A DNA stretch of 64,000 nucleotides from an uncultured Lutimaribacter sp. (lineage in GTDB: Bacteria > Pseudomonadota > Alphaproteobacteria > Rhodobacterales > Rhodobacteraceae). The stretch spans positions 1 to 64,000 of the forward strand of contig CAJXSO010000005.1 of NCBI GenBank assembly GCA_913061505.1, in the 5' to 3' direction. This document shows positions 43,259-51,746 of the stretch, piece by piece. The first letter of the stretch is position 1. Every line of letters begins with the position of its first letter. The notes under the pieces are model-generated. The model was given only the letters and a program-made list of their open reading frames with translations, did not search any database and was not told where the DNA came from. The translations under genes and the position numbers were made by a program.

Positions 43259-44284
43259 TTAGGCTGCAGCCTCGCCGCGGGTCAGATCGGAAAACGACAC
43301 CAGCTTGCCGCGTGCCTCGTCCCACAGGTGCAGGCGCACGGTGGCAAAGCTTTCGGCGATGGTCAGCCTTTGGGCCTCGGCCAGGGTGGCGTGATGGCGC
43401 AGCACCTCGGGCAGGCGATAGAAGGGGATGCGCGAATACAGGTGGTGCACATGGTGGATGCCGATATTGCCGGTCAGCCAGCGCAGGGGCTGTGGCAGCA
43501 CATAATGCGAGCTGCCCTCTAGCGCGGCATGGTGCAGCTGCCAGTCGTCGCCCTTCGACCAGTGCGTTTCCTCGAATTGGTGCTGCACGTAAAACAGCCA
43601 CACCCCAATGGTGGCAGCGCTGATTGCGCAAGGTAGATAGATCAGCAGCACAGCCGCCCAGCCGCCGGCCCAAAGCAAGCCCGCCACCACCAGGGCGATC
43701 ATGATATTGGTGCCCATCGCCGACACCCAATAGCGCCACCCCGCCCCCATCAGCCCGATCGGCAGGCGGTTTTGCAGCAAGAACAAATAGGCAGGGCCCA
43801 AAACAAACAGCACCACAGGGTGGCGATAGAGCCGATACAGCCAGCGCCCAAACCGCCCGCGCGCAAGGTATTCGGCCACGGTCAAGGTTGTGACATCGCC
43901 AATGCCGCGGGCATCAAGGTTGCCGTGGCTGGCGTGGTGAATGGCATGGGTGCGCTGCCACACTGCATAGGGCGTCAGCGTCAGCACCCCAAGGCTGCGA
44001 CCTATCCAGTTTTGCAAGCCCCGCTGTTTCAAAAACGCGCCATGGCCGCAATCGTGTTGGATGATAAACAGGCGCACCAAGAAGATGCCATTGAACAGCG
44101 CCAAGCCGAACGACGCCCAGGGCGCATCGGCCAGCAGCCACCATGCCAGCGCCCAGATCGTTAAAAACGGCAGCGCGGTCGCGGCCAGTTCAAACAAACT
44201 GCGCCCAAGCGAGGGGTCGCGGTACTGGGCAAGCACGGCCAGCCACTGGCGGGCATTCGCGGGGGTCGGCAAAGGATCGGACAT
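43259..44284 (-). CDS. Membrane fatty acid desaturase
   Basis: 341 residues. Three histidine boxes for the di-iron site: HDCGHG (about 77), HAIHHASHG (about 112), and HHVHHLYSR (about 277). Four or so hydrophobic helices surround them. Family members put double bonds in acyl chains of membrane lipids, or act on related long-chain substrates. It stands between rpiA and gor, on the opposite strand. The convergent terminator at 43221-43245 ends its transcript. Confidence 0.9.
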   Translation of the reverse strand: MSDPLPTPANARQWLAVLAQYRDPSLGRSLFELAATALPFLTIWALAWWLLADAPWASFGLALFNGIFLVRLFIIQHDCGHGAFLKQRGLQNWIGRSLGVLTLTPYAVWQRTHAIHHASHGNLDARGIGDVTTLTVAEYLARGRFGRWLYRLYRHPVVLFVLGPAYLFLLQNRLPIGLMGAGWRYWVSAMGTNIMIALVVAGLLWAGGWAAVLLIYLPCAISAATIGVWLFYVQHQFEETHWSKGDDWQLHHAALEGSSHYVLPQPLRWLTGNIGIHHVHHLYSRIPFYRLPEVLRHHATLAEAQRLTIAESFATVRLHLWDEARGKLVSFSDLTRGEAAA

Positions 44285-44547
44285 TCAGGCCTTGTCTTAT
44301 GGCCCCCCGGGCGGGGGGGCAGGTGTGGTTTTGGGCCTAGAAAGGAAATTCGTAGAATAAACCGCGATAGGCACCCACGCTGCTAAGGCGCTTCGGCCCT
44401 TTTGACAATAATCTTTATGTCGCAGCCCCAGCATTGTGTGTGGGGGGGCTGGCCATCGGGGCGGGGTCTGGCCATCAGGCCCGCCTTGTGAAATACAGCA
44501 TTTCAACCGGGTCTGGGGCGTGGCGCCGATAGGCAAAAGGAGCGGAT

Positions 44548-45906
44548 ATGCAGGATTTTGATTTTGATCTCTTTGTCATTGGCGGCGGCTCGGGTGGGGT
44601 GCGTGCGGGCCGTGTGGCGGCGCAAACCGGCGCGCGGGTGGCCTTGGCGGAAGAAGATCGCTACGGCGGCACCTGTGTGATCCGCGGCTGCGTGCCGAAA
44701 AAACTGATGGTCTTTGCCAGCGAATTTCCCACCGCCATATCCGAGGCGCGCGCCTATGGGTGGGACGTGCAGCAAGGGGCATTTGACTGGGCGCATTTCA
44801 AAACCAAGCTGCATGCCGAATTGGATCGCCTGGAAGGTATCTATCGCAACATATTGAAAAATAACGGCGTTACCACATTTGACGCCCGCGCAACGCTGGT
44901 TGATGGCCATACGGTGATGCTGGGTGATGGCCGCCGCTTTACCGCGCGCCATATCTTGCTGGCGATGGGGGGGCGGCCCGTAGTGCCCGATATGCCCGGC
45001 GCCGAGCTTGGCATCACCTCGAACGATATTTTCCATCTGCCCGAATTGCCAAAGCGCATGCTGATCATTGGCGGCGGCTATATTGCCTGCGAATTTGCCT
45101 GCATTTTGAATGGCTTGGGTGTCGAGGTCACGCAGTTTTACCGCGGCGCGCAAATCCTGCGCGGCTTTGACGACGAGGCGCGCGGGCTGGTGGCGGAAGA
45201 AATGCGCCAAAATGGTGTCGATCTGCATTTGGGCACCAATATCTTGTCGATGCAAAAAGATGGCGCGCAGATCCGCGTTTTGGCCACCAATGGCAGTGAC
45301 ATGCTGTTTGATCAGGTCATGTTTGCCACCGGCCGCGCCCCCAATACCGCCGCTATGGGGCTGGCAGAGATAGGTGTAAACCTTGGGCGGGGCGGCCAGG
45401 TTTTGGTGGATGAGTATAGCCAAACCAGCGTGCCCTCGATCTATGCGGTGGGCGATGTCACCGACCGGGTAAACCTGACGCCTGTGGCCATCCGCGAGGG
45501 CATGGCCTTTGTCGAGACGGTGTTCAACGCCAACCCAACGCCGGTCGATCACGATCTGATCCCCACCGCGATTTTTACCCAGCCCGAAATGGGCACGGTT
45601 GGCCTGTCCGAGGAAGACGCCCGCGCCAAGGGGCCGGTGGAAATTTATGCGACCTCTTTCAAGCCCATGCGCGAATCCTTTGCAGGCGGCACCCAGCGGG
45701 TGCTGATGAAACTGGTGGTCTGCGCCAATACGCGCAAGGTGCTGGGCTGCCATATTGTGGCGCCGGGGGCTGGGGAAATGATCCAGCTGGCGGGTATCGC
45801 GGTAAAGATGGGCGCCACAAAAGAGGATTTCGACCGCACCGTTGCGGTGCACCCAACCATGTCGGAAGAAATCGTGACAATGAAACAACCTGTGCGCAGC
45901 GCTTGA
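44548..45906 (+). CDS. gor: Glutathione-disulfide reductase
   Basis: 452 residues. FAD site FVIGGGSGGVRAGRVAA, redox-active disulfide GGTCVIRGCVPKKLM, NADPH site IIGGGYIACEFACILNGLG, and the C-terminal HPTMSEEIVTM with the catalytic His-Glu pair. It keeps glutathione reduced in the cytoplasm. AAGGAGCGG lies before the ATG. It is followed about 70 bp later by hflK on the same strand; rpiA-gor-hflKC is an order I recall from Rhodobacterales. Confidence 0.96.
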   Translation: MQDFDFDLFVIGGGSGGVRAGRVAAQTGARVALAEEDRYGGTCVIRGCVPKKLMVFASEFPTAISEARAYGWDVQQGAFDWAHFKTKLHAELDRLEGIYRNILKNNGVTTFDARATLVDGHTVMLGDGRRFTARHILLAMGGRPVVPDMPGAELGITSNDIFHLPELPKRMLIIGGGYIACEFACILNGLGVEVTQFYRGAQILRGFDDEARGLVAEEMRQNGVDLHLGTNILSMQKDGAQIRVLATNGSDMLFDQVMFATGRAPNTAAMGLAEIGVNLGRGGQVLVDEYSQTSVPSIYAVGDVTDRVNLTPVAIREGMAFVETVFNANPTPVDHDLIPTAIFTQPEMGTVGLSEEDARAKGPVEIYATSFKPMRESFAGGTQRVLMKLVVCANTRKVLGCHIVAPGAGEMIQLAGIAVKMGATKEDFDRTVAVHPTMSEEIVTMKQPVRSA

Positions 45907-45975
45907 AATTTGGCGGTGACTACACAGTTTAGGCATAGACAAGCTTAGTAACCTACAAAAGGGGTATGACAGGTA

Positions 45976-47133
45976 ATGGCTGGACAGTCAGGCGGCCCAT
46001 GGGGCGGCGGCGGAAACCGGGGCGATGATAATGACGGGCGTCGCGAACAGGGCGGCGGGCGTCGCCCGGGCCAACAAGAAGGGCCGCAGATACCCGAGAT
46101 CGACGAATTGGTGAAAAAGGGCCAAGAGCAACTGCGCGTGCTGATGGGCGGGCGCGGTGGCGCGGGCAATGGCGGCGGGCGTGGCACCGGCGGCGGTGGG
46201 CCGCAGGGGCCACAGCTGACGCGCTCGGGCATTTTGTTGGGCGCTGTGGGCGCGGTGGCGCTGTATCTGTTTACCAGCTTCTACACCGTCAAACCCGAAG
46301 AACAGGGCGTCGAGCTGTTTTTGGGCCAATATTACCGCACCACAGATGATGGCCCGCATTTCGCCTGGTGGCCCTTTATCAAGGCCGAGGTTGTTGCCAC
46401 CTCGACCGAGCGGACAGAAAGCATTGGTATTGCGCGCGGGCGCGAAGATACCGGGCTGATGCTGACCACCGATGCCAATATCGTGGATATCGATTTCCAG
46501 GTTGTGTGGAATATCTCTGATCCGGCGCGGTTGCTGTTTAACATCCGCGATCCGCAACAAACCGTGCAGGCGGTGTCTGAATCGGTGATGCGCGAGATTA
46601 TCGCCGCCACCCCATTGGCGCCGATCTTGAACCGTGATCGCGGGATCATTGCCGAAACCGCCCAGCTGCGCATTCAGCAGGCGCTGGATGAATACGAAAG
46701 CGGCATTCGCATCGTGCGGGTGAACCTTGAAAAAGCCGACCCCCCGCGCGAGGTGATCGATAGTTTCCGCGAGGTGCAAGCCGCCGAGCAAGAGCGCGAC
46801 CGCCTGCAACGCCAAGCGGATGCCTATGCAAACCGCGTTTTGGCCGAGGCGCGCGGTGAATCGGCCCAGATGCTGGAACAGGCCGAAGCCTACCGCGCCC
46901 AGGTGGTGAACGAAGCCCTGGGTGAGGCCAGCCGTTTTGGTGCGGTTTTGGAAGAATACAGCAAAGCACCCGATGTGACGCGGCAGCGTTTGTATCTTGA
47001 GACGATGGAAAAGGTGCTGGGCTCTGTCGATAAAACCATTCTCGACAGCAGCTTGGTTGGCTCGGAAGGTGGGCAGGGCGTGGTGCCCTACCTGCCTTTG
47101 AACGAGTTGAAACGCACGACCGGGGGTAACTAA
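45976..47133 (+). CDS. hflK: Membrane protease modulator HflK
   Basis: 385 residues. A Gly/Arg/Gln-rich cytoplasmic N-terminus (about 1-80) leads to one transmembrane segment (about 86-104, SGILLGAVGAVALYLFTS) and a SPFH/band 7 domain (YTVKPEEQGVELFLGQY onward) facing the periplasm, with a coiled-coil near 265-300. HflK and HflC form a large cage around FtsH and limit its membrane proteolysis. hflC follows after 2 bp. Confidence 0.95.
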   Translation: MAGQSGGPWGGGGNRGDDNDGRREQGGGRRPGQQEGPQIPEIDELVKKGQEQLRVLMGGRGGAGNGGGRGTGGGGPQGPQLTRSGILLGAVGAVALYLFTSFYTVKPEEQGVELFLGQYYRTTDDGPHFAWWPFIKAEVVATSTERTESIGIARGREDTGLMLTTDANIVDIDFQVVWNISDPARLLFNIRDPQQTVQAVSESVMREIIAATPLAPILNRDRGIIAETAQLRIQQALDEYESGIRIVRVNLEKADPPREVIDSFREVQAAEQERDRLQRQADAYANRVLAEARGESAQMLEQAEAYRAQVVNEALGEASRFGAVLEEYSKAPDVTRQRLYLETMEKVLGSVDKTILDSSLVGSEGGQGVVPYLPLNELKRTTGGN

Positions 47134-47135
47134 GC

Positions 47136-48020
47136 ATGAAAAAATCGACATTCTTTTTGCCGGGCATCGTGCTGGTTATCGTGGCGGCCATGTCCTCGCT
47201 GTTTGTGGTGGACGAGCGTGAAAAAGCGCTGGTGCTGCAATTTGGCCAGATCAAATCGGTCCACGAAGAACCGGGCCTTTATTTCAAGATCCCGCTGATC
47301 CAAGAGGTGGTGCGCTACGACGATCGCATCTTGTCGCTGGATACCGAGGTGATCGAGGTAACACCATCAGATGATCGCCGTTTGGTGGTTGATGCCTTTG
47401 CCCGCTATCGCATTGCCGATGTGGAAACGTTCCGCCGGGCGGTGGGTGCCGGGGGCGTGCGCCTGGCCGAAGACCGCCTGCAATCGATCCTCAACGCCCA
47501 AATCCGCGAGGTTCTGGGTGCCGATCAGGTAACATCTGATACCATCTTGTCAGAAGATCGCCGCGGGCTGATGACGCGTATCCGCGATCAGGCGCGCGCC
47601 TCGGCGCTGTCTTTGGGGCTGGATGTGGTGGATGTGCGCCTAAAGCAAACCAACCTTCCGGCGCAAAACCTGGAAGCCACCTTTGCCCGGATGCGCGCCG
47701 AGCGTGAACGCGAAGCCGCCGACGAGATCGCCCGCGGTAACGAGGCCGCCCAGCGCGTGCGCGCCCTGGCCGATAGAACCGTGGTTGAAACCCTGTCCGA
47801 GGCCGAGCGCGAAGCCAATGTGGTGCGCGGCGAGGCCGATGCCCGCCGCAACAACATCTTTGCCCAGGCCTATGGCGCCGATCCTGAATTCTTCGGCTTT
47901 TACCGCTCGCTTCAGGCCTACGAGCGGGCCATCCAATCGGGCAATTCGACGATGGTGATCACCCCCGATAGTGATTTCTTCAACTATCTGGGCGCGGTCG
48001 AGGGCCGCACCAAGAACTGA
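47136..48020 (+). CDS. hflC: Membrane protease modulator HflC
   Basis: 294 residues. N-terminal membrane anchor (FFLPGIVLVIVAAMSSLFVV), then a SPFH domain from VDEREKALVLQFGQIK, and a coiled-coil rich in Glu/Arg/Ala (ERAEREREAADEIARGNE-type, about 190-225). Partner of HflK in the FtsH cage. Its stop overlaps the next small gene by one base. Confidence 0.95.
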   Translation: MKKSTFFLPGIVLVIVAAMSSLFVVDEREKALVLQFGQIKSVHEEPGLYFKIPLIQEVVRYDDRILSLDTEVIEVTPSDDRRLVVDAFARYRIADVETFRRAVGAGGVRLAEDRLQSILNAQIREVLGADQVTSDTILSEDRRGLMTRIRDQARASALSLGLDVVDVRLKQTNLPAQNLEATFARMRAEREREAADEIARGNEAAQRVRALADRTVVETLSEAEREANVVRGEADARRNNIFAQAYGADPEFFGFYRSLQAYERAIQSGNSTMVITPDSDFFNYLGAVEGRTKN

Positions 48021-48220
48021 TGGTGGGCACCATTATTCTGGCCCTTGGGCTGGTGTTGATAATCGAGGGGCTGGCCTATGCGCTGGCCCCTTCGCTTGTC
48101 GAGCGTATGCTCGAGGCCCTGCGCACCATGCCGCTGGCTGCCCGTCGGATGATGGGGCAGCTGGCCATTCTGGCGGGTGTGGCGCTGCTGTGGCTGGCGG
48201 GGTATTTGGGGGCGTTTTAG
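48020..48220 (+). CDS. DUF2065-type small membrane protein
   Basis: 66 residues, two hydrophobic helices (TIILALGLVLIIEGLAYAL and QLAILAGVALLWLAGYLGAF) around the short loop LVERMLEALRTMPLAARR, the DUF2065 pattern. Regularly found after hflC. Starts one base into the hflC stop (TGATGG), so translation is coupled. In relatives a DegP-type protease often follows; here a bidirectional terminator and a convergent pseudoprotease gene lie downstream instead. Confidence 0.88.
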   Translation: MVGTIILALGLVLIIEGLAYALAPSLVERMLEALRTMPLAARRMMGQLAILAGVALLWLAGYLGAF

Positions 48221-48268
48221 GCGCGTCTTTTGGCCCCCGTGCGGCACGCCACTTACCCCTGAACACGA

Positions 48269-48296
48269 AAAAAGGCGCCAGATGCGGCGCCTTTTT
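48269..48296. terminator. Bidirectional terminator after the hflKC operon
   Basis: 11-bp stem AAAAAGGCGCC / GGCGCCTTTTT, loop AGATGC; its A- and T-runs let it act on both strands. It separates the hflKC operon from the convergent pseudoprotease gene. Confidence 0.9.
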
Positions 48297-48325
48297 CAAT
48301 GGCAAACGGGCCACGATCTGGGGCG

Positions 48326-50128
48326 TTATTCCCAGCAATTGACCAAAACGGTCATTTGCGCGGCTTTGTCTGTCAGCTGTTCGGCGGGCAGGCTGGGCGC
48401 AGTGGTGGTGGTGCGCGGGCTTAGGCCCAGCTGGGCCAGCGTCTCGCGCAGCACCGGGCCTGCCAGGCTGAATTGCACATCCTCAGGCAGGCTGCGCCCG
48501 CTGTTGGCCTCGGCCCCGGGCAATAGCATACCCAGCACAGCGCCGCTGGCATCAACCACCGGCCCGCCCACATCGCCGGGCAAGCTGGCCAGCTGCAAGC
48601 GGTTCAGCATGTCCTCGCCCGCCAGCCCCTGCAGATCTGCCAAGCTGCCAAAGGTCAGCGTGGGCGCGCCCAAAAGCCCCCCATAGGAATACCCGCTGAC
48701 CGCGATATCGGAATTCAGCACCGGCGTATCGGCTTGGAACGCCGCATAGGCAGGGGGGGCAATGGGGCTGCGCGGCGCCAAGATGGCGATGCCCAGCTTG
48801 GCATCTACCGCTGTCACATTGGTTTCAATCCCGGTCTCCAAGGTAACAGAGCTGCAGTTTTGCACCGCTTCCAGCGCGGTCACAACATGGCCTTGCGGAT
48901 CGACAAAAAACCCCGAGCGGGTCAGCCGCGGCGTGCGAATTTTCAAACCGGCCACCAGATCGACGCGCTGTTGTTCGCCAATCATATCGGGGGTCAGCGT
49001 GCCGGGCTGGCGCTGCAGGCTTTTTTGCATCTCGCCCAGCAGCCTTGTGCGGCGTTCTTCGTCGCCTGCGGGCCACAGCAGGGTAAAGCCCTTGATCTCG
49101 CCATTTTGCAGCGCAACCTCGGTGTGCGAGATGAAATCCGTGCCTTGGCCGATCAGGAAAAACCCATCGCTGTCGCGGCGGCGCGGCCCCTCGGGGGGAA
49201 CGATCGCCAAGGTTTGCATGATGTCGTAAAGGCCAAAGAGCGCTGTGCGATCGCCCTTTTGGCTGATCAACAGCACCTTGGCTGGCAAGTCGCCCGTGGC
49301 CGAATAATGGGCAAAGGGATATTCGTATTTTTCAAACCCCACAGCCGCCGTTGGCATGACGATGGAAATACCGGCATTGGCATCGGCCACTTGCCGCAGC
49401 TCCAGCCCCTCTAACACCGCGTTATATTGTGCCAAAAGATCGGCGCGCTGCAGGGTCGATAAAACGCCCGTGGGGGTATAGCCATTGGCAATTTGCCAGG
49501 CCTCCATGGCGCGGCGGGTGCCGCTGCCAAAGGCGCCATCGATGGCTGCGGTGTAAAACCCGGCCCATTTCAGTGCCACTTGCAAGGCCTCGCGTTGGGC
49601 TTGGCTCAGCTGCGCCTCGCTGGCGCGGGCCTCGCGCGGGGTTTCATCGGCCGGCGGCGCCGCTACCGCCGGGGCGTTTGATGCGCTTTGCTGCGGGTCG
49701 GCGGCTTGGCTGGGCGCGGCGGGGGCGGCTGCACGGGTGCGGCCCAAAATATCGGCGCCAATAGGCCAGAATTGCTGGCCAAAATCCGCCGTTGGCATCA
49801 CGTAGCTATCGCTGGGGATCAGCCCCTGCGCCCGATAGCTGCGCAGCACCAAAACCGCGTCTTCGGGGGTGTAGGGGCCCAAGGAAATACCATACCAGCC
49901 GCTGCCCAAGGCAAAGCCGTTCACATCGGGCAGGGTGGCGGAATAGATGCGCGCGCGCTCTTGCGCGGCGGCAAGGGTGGGTTGGGCCTCGATCTGCACC
50001 CAGGCAATTTGCTGGGGCGCAATGGCCTGGCTACCTACAACAGGTGCGGCCAGCGGCGCCTGCTGCGCCACCGCCCCATCTACAGCGAGAAATGTTGAAA
50101 ATAACGCGAGATAAAATTGCTGTTTCAT
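48326..50128 (-). CDS. SPOR-like/peptidoglycan-binding protein with inactive trypsin-like domain
   Basis: 600 residues. Signal peptide (YLALFSTFLAVDGAVA). A SPOR-like domain (about 45-115, WVQIEAQPTLAAAQERA to GISLGPYTPEDAV), then a peptidoglycan-binding helix bundle (about 185-240, ALKWAGFYTAAIDGAFGSGT), then a trypsin/HtrA-like fold at about 405-560. The triad is gone: E420 stands where His should be (VVTALEAV), G446 for Asp (LGIAIL), V520 for Ser (GDVGGPV). So a periplasmic pseudoprotease, probably a wall-associated scaffold or sensor. ATG at 50128 is preferred; one 12 bp upstream is also possible. Divergent from glyQ. Confidence 0.85.
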   Translation of the reverse strand: MKQQFYLALFSTFLAVDGAVAQQAPLAAPVVGSQAIAPQQIAWVQIEAQPTLAAAQERARIYSATLPDVNGFALGSGWYGISLGPYTPEDAVLVLRSYRAQGLIPSDSYVMPTADFGQQFWPIGADILGRTRAAAPAAPSQAADPQQSASNAPAVAAPPADETPREARASEAQLSQAQREALQVALKWAGFYTAAIDGAFGSGTRRAMEAWQIANGYTPTGVLSTLQRADLLAQYNAVLEGLELRQVADANAGISIVMPTAAVGFEKYEYPFAHYSATGDLPAKVLLISQKGDRTALFGLYDIMQTLAIVPPEGPRRRDSDGFFLIGQGTDFISHTEVALQNGEIKGFTLLWPAGDEERRTRLLGEMQKSLQRQPGTLTPDMIGEQQRVDLVAGLKIRTPRLTRSGFFVDPQGHVVTALEAVQNCSSVTLETGIETNVTAVDAKLGIAILAPRSPIAPPAYAAFQADTPVLNSDIAVSGYSYGGLLGAPTLTFGSLADLQGLAGEDMLNRLQLASLPGDVGGPVVDASGAVLGMLLPGAEANSGRSLPEDVQFSLAGPVLRETLAQLGLSPRTTTTAPSLPAEQLTDKAAQMTVLVNCWE

Positions 50129-50294
50129 TATGCCTGCCATTTTCCCCAGCCGGGGTGTTTATTCGGTCTCTCGTTTGTTTTAAGCAAATATGTCACGCTC
50201 TGCACCCCAAATTTGCACCCCTCACCGCATTGACCCCACATCTGCCAAGCAATAGGTAGAAGCCGATTTTAAAGGCGCGCAGGATGGTGAACCC

Positions 50295-51224
50295 ATGACA
50301 GATGCAGCAACAAAACCCCGCAGCTTTCAGGAGATTATCCTGCGGCTGCAAAATTACTGGGCGGCCAAGGGCTGCGCCGTGCTGCAACCCTACGATATGG
50401 AGGTGGGGGCGGGCACGTTTCACCCCGCCACCACGCTGCGCGCCCTGGGCACCAAGGCATGGGCTGCCGCCTATGTGCAGCCCTCGCGCCGCCCCACCGA
50501 TGGGCGCTATGGTGAAAACCCCAACCGCCTGCAGCACTATTACCAATACCAGGTGCTGATCAAACCCAGCCCGCCCGATCTGCAGGCGCTGTATCTGGGC
50601 AGTTTGCAGGCCATCGGCATTGACATGGCGCTGCATGATATCCGCTTTGTCGAGGATGATTGGGAAAGCCCCACGCTGGGGGCTTGGGGCCTGGGCTGGG
50701 AGGTATGGTGCGATGGGATGGAAGTGTCGCAATTTACCTATTTCCAACAGGTTGGCGGGCATGATTGCCACCCCGTATCGGGCGAGCTGACCTACGGGCT
50801 CGAGCGGCTGGCGATGTATGTTCTGGGCGTCGATCACGTGATGGACATGCCCTTTAACGACCCCGATGCCCCCATTGCGCTGCGCTATGGCGATGTGTTC
50901 CGCCAGACCGAGCAGGAATATTCGCGCTGGAATTTCGACGTGGCCGACACCGCCGTGTTGCTGCGCCATTTCCAAGAGGCCGAGGCCGAATGCCAGGCCA
51001 TTCTCGAGCGCCCCCATGACGACCCGAAAACCGGCAAGCGCATCATCATGGCGCATCCCGCCTATGACCAATGCATCAAGGCCAGCCATATCTTTAACCT
51101 GCTGGATGCCCGCGGCGTGATCTCTGTGACCGAACGCCAAAACTATATCGGGCGGGTGCGGGCCTTGGCCAAGAAATGCGCCGATGCCTTTGTGCAAACC
51201 GAAGCAGGGGGGCATGCAGCCTGA
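50295..51224 (+). CDS. glyQ: Glycyl-tRNA synthetase, alpha subunit
   Basis: 309 residues. [40 protein letters not shown] (motif 2 region) and [17 protein letters not shown] are invariant in the bacterial alpha2beta2 enzyme. Charges tRNA-Gly together with GlyS. The stop overlaps the start of the small membrane-protein gene by one base, with glyS right after: one operon. Confidence 0.97.
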   Translation: MTDAATKPRSFQEIILRLQNYWAAKGCAVLQPYDMEVGAGTFHPATTLRALGTKAWAAAYVQPSRRPTDGRYGENPNRLQHYYQYQVLIKPSPPDLQALYLGSLQAIGIDMALHDIRFVEDDWESPTLGAWGLGWEVWCDGMEVSQFTYFQQVGGHDCHPVSGELTYGLERLAMYVLGVDHVMDMPFNDPDAPIALRYGDVFRQTEQEYSRWNFDVADTAVLLRHFQEAEAECQAILERPHDDPKTGKRIIMAHPAYDQCIKASHIFNLLDARGVISVTERQNYIGRVRALAKKCADAFVQTEAGGHAA

Positions 51225-51745
51225 TGGGAAAGTTTTTGGCGGCCCTTATCGTCTGCGCGGCTTTGGCTGCGGGCGTGGGTGTTTATTACCTGCAGGTCTA
51301 CGGCTATTACGAAGAGGTGGTGCCAAACGGGCAAACCGATGTGCAGATCACCGGGCTGGCCAGTGGCCAACCCATGCCCGTGGCCTATGATCAGTTCCAA
51401 GCCATCGATGCCAGCAGCAGCCCCATCCGCTATCGGGCCTGTTTTACCACGCCCAACAGCCTGGCCATGCTGAGCGAAACCTATAAACCCTATGACAAAC
51501 CCGTGCCGCTGCAGGCGCCGGGGTGGTTTTCGTGCTTTCAGGCCAACGAGATCGGCGCCGCGCTCGAGGCGGGGGAGGCCTTGGCCTTTATGGGGGAAGA
51601 AAACCACGTTTACGGAATCGACCGGATCGTTGCCGTGATGCCCGATGGGCGCGGTTTTGTCTGGCATCAAATAAACCATTGCGGGGAAAAGGTGTTCGAC
51701 GGCCAGCCCACCCCCGAAGATTGCCCCGAGCCGGAGGCCAAGTGA
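51224..51745 (+). CDS. Membrane-anchored protein between glyQ and glyS (DUF6446-like)
   Basis: 173 residues. One N-terminal transmembrane segment (FLAALIVCAALAAGVGVYYLQVYGYY) and an extracytoplasmic domain with four cysteines: YRACFTT, WFSCFQANE, NHCGEKV, EDCPEPE. I recall this as a family found inside the glyQ-glyS operon of Rhodobacterales; function unknown. It has AGGGGGG before its ATG and overlaps glyQ by one base, while glyS begins one base after its stop. The cysteines suggest disulfides or a metal in the periplasm. Confidence 0.72.
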   Translation: MGKFLAALIVCAALAAGVGVYYLQVYGYYEEVVPNGQTDVQITGLASGQPMPVAYDQFQAIDASSSPIRYRACFTTPNSLAMLSETYKPYDKPVPLQAPGWFSCFQANEIGAALEAGEALAFMGEENHVYGIDRIVAVMPDGRGFVWHQINHCGEKVFDGQPTPEDCPEPEAK

Positions 51746-51746
51746 T

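Noticed and set aside
44503-45942. 479-codon open frame antisense to gor
   Set aside because: gor is unmistakable on the other strand; the antisense protein is low-complexity His/Gln/Arg-rich.
45988-47151. 387-codon frame antisense to hflK
   Set aside because: Same reason: hflK has clear SPFH features, the antisense frame has none.
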